NCBI GenBank assembly: GCA_005791855.1
Contig: SXUH01000296.1
Coordinates: 1 to 9,459, forward strand
Length of the DNA: 9,459 nt
Direction of reading: 5' to 3'
DNA from: Bdellovibrionales bacterium
GTDB lineage: Bacteria > Bdellovibrionota > Bacteriovoracia > Bacteriovoracales > Bacteriovoracaceae
Under the pieces are notes generated by a model. That model was not told the DNA's origin, did no database searches, and saw only the letters and a list, made by a program, of their open reading frames with translations. Both the position numbers and the translations under genes were made by a program. Every line of letters begins with the position of its first letter. The first letter of the stretch is position 1. Positions 4,061 to 9,459 of this stretch are shown one piece after another.

Positions 4061-6781
4061 ATGACATCGTCTACCAACCGCAGCTCGGCTCTCGTTTCAA
4101 ACCAGAGAGGGCAGATTAGCATTTTCTTTTCGGCTTCACTGATCGTGTTGATCTCGATCATTGCGTTCGTGATCAACATCGGCCTCTTCGTGAAGGCGAA
4201 GATCAACCTCCAGAACGCCACCGACGCGGCGGCGTTCTCCGGAGCCTCGGTCCAGGCCCGGCAGCTCACGAAGATCGCCTACCTCAACTGGGAGATGCGG
4301 AACATCTACAAGGAGTGGATGTACAAGTACTACGTCATCGGGAACCTGAACATCGAAGACGTCAAGGAGACCCCGGCGTCCGGGCCGATGAGCTTCCGGC
4401 TCCAGAGCGACCGGGACGTCCTCACGGGCGTCGTGACGAACGACCCGTACAACATCCCCGCGGTCTGCATCCACATCGCCGGGTCGAAGACGAACATCTG
4501 CAAGCGGTACTCGATCCCCGGGTTGCCGGAGTTCGGATCCTCGAACCTCCCGGGGGCGGAGGAAGCGTCGCGGGCCTTCATGGACACCCTCATCTCGACG
4601 AAGGTGAACGACTGCGTGGACCGGACGAGGTTCAACATGCTGGTGGCGACGACGTGGGCGTACAACGTCCTCTCGAACGACATCGACTCGAGCCTCACCG
4701 GCCGGGGCCCGGCGATCCTCGCCGACCGGCAGGGGGCCTGGCCCAAGGCCGTCGAACTGGCCATGCGGATCCGGAACCTCGAGTTCGCGATGAACCGGCC
4801 CCCGCTCACCAGCGGGGTCTGCAGCAACACCACCGGGACGGAGAACATCTCCTGCTCGACCTCCATCGCCGACGTCATCGGGGAGAACAAGCTCGGGAAC
4901 GAACGCATCGTGAAGGCGTACTACTCGGCCTACCGGAACCTCGGGAACGACCAGGACCAGGAGATGAAGGAGAGCTTCAAGCTCACCGAGCTCCCGCCGA
5001 AGGAACCCGACCTCGGGACGGAGACCTCCGCGAGCTACCTCCTGGTGCCGAAGAGCAAGGTCCAGAGCTACAAGAAGCCCTGGGTCGACCTCCGGCTGAT
5101 GATGGTCAACTACGCCGTCTTCTACGCGGCGATGATCCCGCGAGCGGGCGCGCAGACCTCCGGCGCCTGTGACGTCTCTCGAGTTGCGATCCCGGTCCCC
5201 GGGTACCCGCTCGGGTTCTACAAGAACCCGGACGTCGTGACCTACTACGCGGTCAAGGGCGAAGCGGACTTCGTCGGGATGTTCAACCCCTTCAGTTCGA
5301 CGGCGATCAAGCTCACCGCCTACGCGGCGGCGAAGCCCTTCGGGGGCCGGGTCGGCCCGATGCTCTTCACCCAGAGGCCCGGCAAGGAGTTCTTCCAGGG
5401 CCGGACGGATAACACCAAGTACAGATCGGTCCCCTACATCACCTCCCTGGACTTCGTCGGGACTCCGAAGAGAGGCGGCGGCCAGCTCCAGCTGGGAGAA
5501 TACCAGCCGGGAGTCCCCCTCCCGATAAACTCGAACCAGGCCGGGTACTTCTGGCTCCAGCAGCCGGACAGCCCCCTCGGAGGTCTGCTCTCCGATGCGA
5601 GCGGGATCCAGTTCGGGATCCCGAACCTGGTCTACGACTTCCAGGACGGGTTCTCTCCCTCGGGCTACGCTCCCCAGGCCGAGCAGATCCACAAGATCTT
5701 CACGGCCCAGCCCAAGTCCGCGGACAAGAACGTCGGGCTCTTCAGCTCCACCCAGTTTAGTAAGTTCAAGGGCGGAGGGTTGAGCGACACCGTCACTCCG
5801 GAAGCGCTGGACGAAGAGCTGGCCCGGGTCCGCGCGCCGACCAGGTACGAAGCCGCGAACTACCTCATCCCGAGTCCGCACGACTTCAACACCACCGTGA
5901 GGCCGATCATGGACTCCTTCGGGTTCATCGGCGGCCAACCCGAGCCGCTGGCCAACGGGATCATGCGGTACCGGGCCGACATCTACGCTCCCCTCTACCG
6001 GAGCACCGACCAGGTCGATCTGCTGTGGGAAGGCCCCACCGCGGTCACCTCGACCATCTACGAATTCATGCGGGCGCAGAAGACCGGGATGGATAAGTAC
6101 AAGATGGCACTAAACCAGGCCGCGATGACTGTGGGCCGGACCGTCCCGCCACCCACGGCTCCCGGGTCAAAGCCTGGGTACGTGAAGGCCGGGAAATCGA
6201 TCTCCGACATTAGCTTCGACGACCCCGGTAACCTCAACCAGGACCCCGCGTCCTGCAACAGCCTCGCCGGGCAGTTTTTGTACTTCTACTACGGAGACCG
6301 GGTCCTCTCCGGTGGCGGCTCTCCGGTCGGGAGTAACGTCGGCTGTCCCACCTCGCTGCCGGAGAACCTCGAGTCCTACTTCGCTTCGACCGCCCGAGAC
6401 CAGAGCTACCAGCCGAGCCACTACCGCTTCGACTTCTCCTGGCCCAAGAGCTACACGGACAACCCGGCCGAGGGACTTAAAATGTTCACGGCGTACAAAC
6501 CCGGGCCGCTCACCGGCGTGACTCCCGAAGGGATCTTCGACAACCCCATCTCCGGATCGTCGACACGGGAGAACATGAGTCGGAACTTTTACTCAACCAA
6601 GCTCGTCACAATTAACTCCCTGCGCGGTGGGCCAGGCTACAACGAAGCAGAGACTAACTTTGTTATGTATTCAGAAGGCGACGTGGCCATTACGCCAGAT
6701 CAGGACGCCGCTCAAAGAAATTTCCAAAACACCATCGACGAAGGTGCTCTCGGAGAGGACCTGGACTCCATTAAGTATTAA
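4061..6781 (+). CDS. Large TadE/G-like (Flp pilus assembly type) membrane-anchored protein
   Basis: The 906-residue product starts with the signature of the TadE/G-like N-terminal region. This comprises RGQ at residues 16-18, a hydrophobic helix at about 19-43 and the conserved AKINLQNATDAAAFSGAS at 46-63. In this family the helix anchors a pseudopilin-like protein in the inner membrane, with the rest outside the cytoplasm. The remaining 840 or so residues are rich in Gly, Pro, Tyr and Asn, contain a handful of spaced cysteines (such as CIHIAGSKTNIC) that could form disulfides, and show no von Willebrand-type motif or other domain that I recognise. TadG proteins are typically about 400-600 residues, so this is large. 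No other tad genes (CpaF-type ATPase, secretin, TadB/C) are in the window. Upstream the frame stays open to 3302, but that part is Arg/Pro-rich and overlaps the secreted-protein gene, so ATG 4061 after a promoter is chosen. Codon use is nearly all G/C-ending except at both ends. Confidence 0.82.
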   Translation: MTSSTNRSSALVSNQRGQISIFFSASLIVLISIIAFVINIGLFVKAKINLQNATDAAAFSGASVQARQLTKIAYLNWEMRNIYKEWMYKYYVIGNLNIEDVKETPASGPMSFRLQSDRDVLTGVVTNDPYNIPAVCIHIAGSKTNICKRYSIPGLPEFGSSNLPGAEEASRAFMDTLISTKVNDCVDRTRFNMLVATTWAYNVLSNDIDSSLTGRGPAILADRQGAWPKAVELAMRIRNLEFAMNRPPLTSGVCSNTTGTENISCSTSIADVIGENKLGNERIVKAYYSAYRNLGNDQDQEMKESFKLTELPPKEPDLGTETSASYLLVPKSKVQSYKKPWVDLRLMMVNYAVFYAAMIPRAGAQTSGACDVSRVAIPVPGYPLGFYKNPDVVTYYAVKGEADFVGMFNPFSSTAIKLTAYAAAKPFGGRVGPMLFTQRPGKEFFQGRTDNTKYRSVPYITSLDFVGTPKRGGGQLQLGEYQPGVPLPINSNQAGYFWLQQPDSPLGGLLSDASGIQFGIPNLVYDFQDGFSPSGYAPQAEQIHKIFTAQPKSADKNVGLFSSTQFSKFKGGGLSDTVTPEALDEELARVRAPTRYEAANYLIPSPHDFNTTVRPIMDSFGFIGGQPEPLANGIMRYRADIYAPLYRSTDQVDLLWEGPTAVTSTIYEFMRAQKTGMDKYKMALNQAAMTVGRTVPPPTAPGSKPGYVKAGKSISDISFDDPGNLNQDPASCNSLAGQFLYFYYGDRVLSGGGSPVGSNVGCPTSLPENLESYFASTARDQSYQPSHYRFDFSWPKSYTDNPAEGLKMFTAYKPGPLTGVTPEGIFDNPISGSSTRENMSRNFYSTKLVTINSLRGGPGYNEAETNFVMYSEGDVAITPDQDAAQRNFQNTIDEGALGEDLDSIKY

Positions 6782-6792
6782 TATTTCCTTGC

Positions 6793-6822
6793 TTGAAAAT
6801 GGCCTTTCTACCCACATATAAT
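6793..6822 (+). promoter_or_regulatory. Sigma-70-type promoter of the histone-like gene
   Basis: TTGAAA (6793-6798), an 18-base spacer, then a perfect TATAAT (6817-6822). Transcription would begin near 6829, giving a leader of about 33 bases before the GTG at 6862. This is the best promoter in the window and suggests strong expression. Confidence 0.75.
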
Positions 6823-6849
6823 GAACGAGTCTATTATTTTACAATTTCC

Positions 6850-6855
6850 AAAGGA
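6850..6855 (+). promoter_or_regulatory. Ribosome binding site for the GTG start at 6862
   Basis: AAAGGA lies 6 bases before GTG 6862. The earlier in-frame TTG 6793 and ATG 6799 lie in the promoter, upstream of the predicted transcription start, and cannot serve if that promoter is used. Confidence 0.75.
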
Positions 6856-6861
6856 TCTTTT

Positions 6862-7539
6862 GTGGCCAAGAAAAAGACCAATAAAACTACCAAAAAATCG
6901 TCCGCAAAAGGTGCGAAGCCGAAGGCGGCTCCGAAAGCCGCGAAAAAGGTAACCAAGAAGGCGGCGCCGAAGAAAGCGACGAAGGCCGCGGCCAAGCCGA
7001 AGGCAGCTTCGAAGAAAGCGACGGCGAAGAAGGCGGCCCCGAAGGCGTCGACGAAGAAAGCAGCTCCGAAGGCGGCGCCGAAGGTCGCGGCCAAGGCGAA
7101 GGCGACGCCGAAAGCGTCGACGAAGAAAGTAGCTCCGAAGGCGGCCCCCGAGAAGAAGAGCACCACGAAGACCCCGGCGGCGGCGAAGGGCGGGAAGGAA
7201 AAGAAGCCCCTCGTTCCGGAGGTGGTTTCGAAGACTCCGGCGCATGCTACGTCGGCTTTTAACGATGACTATTCTGCGGATTCGCTGAACGACGACTTCG
7301 ATGCGGAGTTCGACTCCGACGACGAGGAAGAGGGCGAGGCTCCGGCGAAGAGCGCCGAGGAAGGCGAAGAGGACGAGGAAGGGAGCTACGGCTACGGCTG
7401 GGGCTACGAAGAGGGCCTCGACTCTCCGGAGGACGTCGACGACGAAGAGGAGATGGACGAGGACGTCGAGTACGTCAAGGGTCCGAAGCGGAAGTCCAGC
7501 GACGACGAGGACGAGGAAGACGACGACGACGATGACTAG
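6862..7539 (+). CDS. Histone H1-like Lys/Ala/Pro-rich protein with acidic C-terminal tail
   Basis: The product is 225 residues from the GTG start and begins MAKKKTNKTTKKSSAKG. Residues 1 to about 116 consist almost wholly of Lys, Ala, Pro, Ser and Thr in AAPK, KAST and TKKA units, like eukaryotic histone H1 tails and bacterial H1-like or AlgP-type proteins. Such regions are unstructured and bind DNA or other polyanions. From about residue 134 the charge reverses, with runs of Asp and Glu (DSDDEEEGE, DDEEEMDEDVEY) and a final stretch of Asp. Two islands break it: an aromatic SYGYGWGY at 175-182 and a basic GPKRKSS at 207-213. The tail could fold back on the basic part and modulate DNA binding, as acidic tails do in HMG-box proteins; that is inference. 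No globular domain, signal peptide or membrane helix is seen, so a cytoplasmic, nucleoid-associated role is most likely. It has its own promoter and a strong terminator. Confidence 0.8.
   Translation: MAKKKTNKTTKKSSAKGAKPKAAPKAAKKVTKKAAPKKATKAAAKPKAASKKATAKKAAPKASTKKAAPKAAPKVAAKAKATPKASTKKVAPKAAPEKKSTTKTPAAAKGGKEKKPLVPEVVSKTPAHATSAFNDDYSADSLNDDFDAEFDSDDEEEGEAPAKSAEEGEEDEEGSYGYGWGYEEGLDSPEDVDDEEEMDEDVEYVKGPKRKSSDDEDEEDDDDDD
7039..7145 (+). repeat. In-frame 69-bp tandem duplication in the histone-like gene
   Basis: Bases 7039-7076 and 7108-7145 match at 36 of 38 positions with a period of 69 bases (23 codons). Both encode PKASTKK-A/V-APKAA. The rest of each unit has diverged. It shows that the basic domain grew by duplication and may vary in length between strains. 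Confidence 0.75.
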
Positions 7540-7554
7540 GACTGAACCAAAACT

Positions 7555-7577
7555 GGCTCCTCCACGGAGCCTTTTTT
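7555..7577 (+). terminator. Strong intrinsic terminator after the histone-like gene
   Basis: GGCTCC (7555-7560), loop TCCAC, GGAGCC (7566-7571), followed directly by six T. This is the clearest rho-independent terminator in the window. It ends 16 bases before the glutaredoxin start codon. Confidence 0.92.
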
Positions 7578-7593
7578 GTCTGAGAGGTGAACC

Positions 7594-7845
7594 ATGAAAG
7601 AACTAGAACTTTACTACTTTCCCCAGTGTCCGTACTGCCAGGTCGTTCTCTCGGCCCTGCGGGTGACGGGGCTGGAGCAGAGTGTGAGATACCACGACAT
7701 CCACGACGAGCCCCACAGCAAAGAGAAGCTCATCAAAGACACGGGCCGCGGGACCGTCCCCTGCCTCTACATCGACGGCAAGCCGATGCACGAGTCCCGG
7801 GACATCGCCAACTGGCTCCACAAGTACGCCAAGGAACTGCAGTAG
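7594..7845 (+). CDS. Glutaredoxin (GST N-terminal-type thioredoxin fold)
   Basis: This is an 83-residue dithiol glutaredoxin. Such proteins reduce disulfides or protein-glutathione adducts with glutathione in the cytoplasm, and can supply electrons to ribonucleotide reductase. The start ELELYYFPQCPYCQVVL gives the first beta strand and the CPYC active site (Cys12 and Cys15). TVP at 54-56 supplies the conserved cis-proline. DGKPMHESRDIANWL at 61-75 is the glutathione-binding and C-terminal helix region. Length is typical. An additional Cys57 directly follows the cis-proline. A near-perfect Shine-Dalgarno GAGGTGA (7584-7590) precedes the ATG. The gene begins right after the terminator of the histone-like gene, leaving no room for a promoter between them. 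The HD-domain gene follows after 8 bases, so the two are very probably co-transcribed. Confidence 0.93.
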   Translation: MKELELYYFPQCPYCQVVLSALRVTGLEQSVRYHDIHDEPHSKEKLIKDTGRGTVPCLYIDGKPMHESRDIANWLHKYAKELQ

Positions 7846-7853
7846 GAGCCTAA

Positions 7854-9146
7854 GTGGAAATCAGAGACCCCGTCCACGGTTCGATTCCGATCTTCGACTC
7901 GGAGATCAAGATCCTCGAACACCCGTTCTTCCAGCGCCTGCGGAACATCAAGCAGCTCGGGTTCTCCGAGTACGTCTTCCCGGGGGCGACGCACACGCGC
8001 TACCTCCACTCCATCGGCGTGATGAACGTCGCCACCCTGGTGTTCAACAACCTCTTCCGGGAGCAGAGCTCTCCGGAGGTCCTGCGCCTGAAGGAGAGCC
8101 TGCGCCTCGGCTGCCTCCTCCACGACATCGGCCACGCGCCCCTGAGCCACTCGACGGAGACCGTGATGCCCATGGTCTCGGCCCTGAACCTCCCGGCGCA
8201 GTTCCGGCCGGCCAGGGACCACCAGGCGTCGCACGAAGACTACACCATCAAGTCCATCACCGACAGCTCCTTCACCGACTCCTTCCGGGACGTGCGCAGG
8301 GAGTTCGGGGTCGAGCCCAACGCCGTCGCCGAGCTCGTCACCGGCGTCTGCCACGACGACGCCTACTTCACCGTCAAGGGGACGAACTACTTCCCCCTCC
8401 TCCACCAGCTCGTCTCCTCGGAGATGGACTGCGACCGGATGGACTACCTCCTCCGGGACAGCTACTTCTGCGGCGTGAGCTACGGGAAGTTCGACCTCGA
8501 CTGGATCATCGACAACCTGAAGGTCTGCGCGGACCAGGGCCAGGCCTACCTCGGGATCTCCGAGCGGGCCATCTCGACCTTCGACGACTTCCTCCTCTCC
8601 CGCTTCCACATGTTCATGATGGTCTACTTCCACTACCGGGCCGTGTGCCTCGAGCAGATGCTCTACCGCTACTTCGCCACGGAGACGGACGAGTACGCGA
8701 TCCCGGCGGACATCGAGGCTTACCTCGAGCACGACGACCCGTACCTCTACAAGGTCCTCCGGAAGTCGGGCAACGTCTGGGCCAAGCGGATCGTGACCAA
8801 CTCCATCCCGAAGAAGATCCTCGAGACCTTCGGGACCATCCACGTGAAGCAGATGGCCGAGCTCGAGGCCTACCTGCGCTCGGAGAACATCGACTACATC
8901 AAGTGCTCCTCCTCCGGCCGCCTCTCGAAGTACTACAGCGCGAACTCGCCCCAGCAGAGCTTCCCGATGAAGGTGATCCGGGAGTCGTCGCTCTCGAAGG
9001 CCCACGTCTCGATCAAGAACATCCAGGAGGCCACGGACCTCTTCCAGAAGTACAGCGAGTCCCACGCCGTGAACCGGATCCACTGCGACTTCGAGCTCCT
9101 CCCGGCCGCCGCCCAGAAGACCATCCAGAAGATCGTCCAGGGCTAG
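7854..9146 (+). CDS. HD-domain phosphohydrolase, COG1078 / dNTP triphosphohydrolase-like
   Basis: The 430-residue product belongs to the HD superfamily group that includes SAMHD1 and bacterial dNTP triphosphohydrolases, which cut dNTPs to deoxynucleoside and triphosphate. It opens with EIRDPVHGSIPIF and FFQRLRNIKQLG, then PGATHTRYLHSIGV with metal-ligand-type His52. LLHDIGHAPLSHSTE follows with His90-Asp91, and MDCDRMDYLLRDSYFCG at 191-207 supplies the last metal-binding Asp (probably 194). All motifs are intact, so an active enzyme is likely, though the exact nucleotide substrate cannot be told. Residues after about 300 form the family's less conserved C-terminal part. The start is GTG 7854: the sequence TAGGAG overlapping the glutaredoxin stop puts AGGAG 5 bases before it, and the conserved motif begins at residue 2. 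The next gene begins one base after the stop, so translational coupling is probable. Confidence 0.9.
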   Translation: MEIRDPVHGSIPIFDSEIKILEHPFFQRLRNIKQLGFSEYVFPGATHTRYLHSIGVMNVATLVFNNLFREQSSPEVLRLKESLRLGCLLHDIGHAPLSHSTETVMPMVSALNLPAQFRPARDHQASHEDYTIKSITDSSFTDSFRDVRREFGVEPNAVAELVTGVCHDDAYFTVKGTNYFPLLHQLVSSEMDCDRMDYLLRDSYFCGVSYGKFDLDWIIDNLKVCADQGQAYLGISERAISTFDDFLLSRFHMFMMVYFHYRAVCLEQMLYRYFATETDEYAIPADIEAYLEHDDPYLYKVLRKSGNVWAKRIVTNSIPKKILETFGTIHVKQMAELEAYLRSENIDYIKCSSSGRLSKYYSANSPQQSFPMKVIRESSLSKAHVSIKNIQEATDLFQKYSESHAVNRIHCDFELLPAAAQKTIQKIVQG

Positions 9147-9147
9147 C

Positions 9148-9459
9148 ATGTACAAGTTCTTCCTCTACTCCATGCTCATCATCGTCTACCTGGGGCTGGC
9201 GAAGGCCCTCTCCCCGTCGGAGATCGGCGTGAACTACCTGCAGAACGAGCGCGGGTTCTCGAAGCTCATCAAGACCCCGAACTCCACCGTGATCCTCGTG
9301 GACACCCACACCACCGGCTTCCTCATCAAGACCTACTATCAGAAGTACCGGGTGATCTCCGGGTACGATCAGGTGGAAGAACTCATCGTCAGAACGAGTA
9401 AGGAGTTCGCCCGGAAGAACATGGCCCACATAGGTCTATCGCTCTATCGCAAGTTCGAT
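9148..9459 (+). CDS. Secreted protein of unknown function, N-terminal part (cut by window end)
   Basis: The frame is open from ATG 9148 to the last base, giving 104 residues. The start is one base after the stop of the HD-domain gene, which supports coupling to it; no separate ribosome binding site is needed or obvious. MYKFFLYSMLIIVYLGLAKA is a likely signal peptide with cleavage after LAKA, or alternatively an N-terminal membrane anchor. The visible mature part (SPSEIGVNYLQNERGFSK...) has a beta-rich central stretch with TVILVDTHTTGF, followed by a Tyr-rich segment and a basic helix ending SLYRKFD. I do not recognise a family. From about 9386 the codon use becomes more mixed, as at the ends of other genes here. 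Confidence 0.75.
   Translation, partial: MYKFFLYSMLIIVYLGLAKALSPSEIGVNYLQNERGFSKLIKTPNSTVILVDTHTTGFLIKTYYQKYRVISGYDQVEELIVRTSKEFARKNMAHIGLSLYRKFD

Noticed and set aside
4136..5938. 600-residue minus-strand open frame inside the TadE/G-like gene
   Set aside because: Its composition is dominated by Arg, Val, Asp, Glu and Gly with no domain motif. It mirrors the biased codons of the real gene on the plus strand.
6793..6861. Upstream TTG or ATG start for the histone-like gene
   Set aside because: Both lie within the promoter, before the predicted transcription start, and the added residues are hydrophobic and unlike the rest. GTG 6862 has a well-placed ribosome binding site.
7767..9155. 462-residue minus-strand open frame opposite the HD phosphohydrolase
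   Set aside because: It is a low-complexity Val/Glu/Leu/Arg shadow of a gene with intact HD motifs.

Overview
The window reads as an ordinary chromosomal segment of a Gram-negative bacterium with high GC content. Several protein families resemble those of predatory or deltaproteobacterial-type lineages (Bdellovibrionota-like): SecG with a long Ala/Pro tail next to tpiA, an HD-GYP protein, a very large TadE/G-like protein, and a Lys/Ala-rich histone-H1-like protein with an acidic tail. That placement is inference from family content only, since no rRNA or other decisive marker is present. I see no rRNA, tRNA, CRISPR array, insertion sequence, integrase or phage gene.

Layout. 1-657 (+): the 3' end of tpiA, then secG. 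658-849: a short intergenic region with an unusual nested structure of outer inverted arms, twin 19-bp direct repeats and a central hairpin, lying between convergent secG and an HD-GYP gene. 850-3154 (-): three leftward genes, namely a c-di-GMP phosphodiesterase-type HD-GYP protein, single-stranded DNA-binding protein ssb, and a small membrane protein whose two zinc knuckles lie on either side of a membrane hairpin. 3155-3551: a divergent intergenic region with two tandem hairpins. 3552-9459 (+): a small secreted protein, a large TadE/G-like membrane-anchored protein (906 aa), a bipolar histone-like protein (225 aa, GTG start), then a tight cluster of glutaredoxin, a COG1078 HD-domain phosphohydrolase and a secreted protein cut by the window edge.

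How the genes relate. tpiA-secG probably form one transcription unit. ssb ends in its own terminator, and the HD-GYP gene has its own promoter, whose -10 box sits exactly where a leaderless mRNA would result. The TadE/G-like and histone-like genes each have a recognisable promoter. The histone-like gene ends in a strong intrinsic terminator only 16 bases before glutaredoxin. The glutaredoxin-HD-secreted protein cluster must therefore use read-through or a promoter inside the 3' end of the histone-like gene. Glutaredoxin (a possible electron donor to ribonucleotide reductase) beside a likely dNTP hydrolase suggests a nucleotide-pool theme, which is inference.

I found no convincing new multi-gene system. 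The items most worth a second look are the nested palindromic element at 700-854, the leaderless-type HD-GYP promoter, the bipolar histone-like protein, and the sharp shifts in codon use inside genes.
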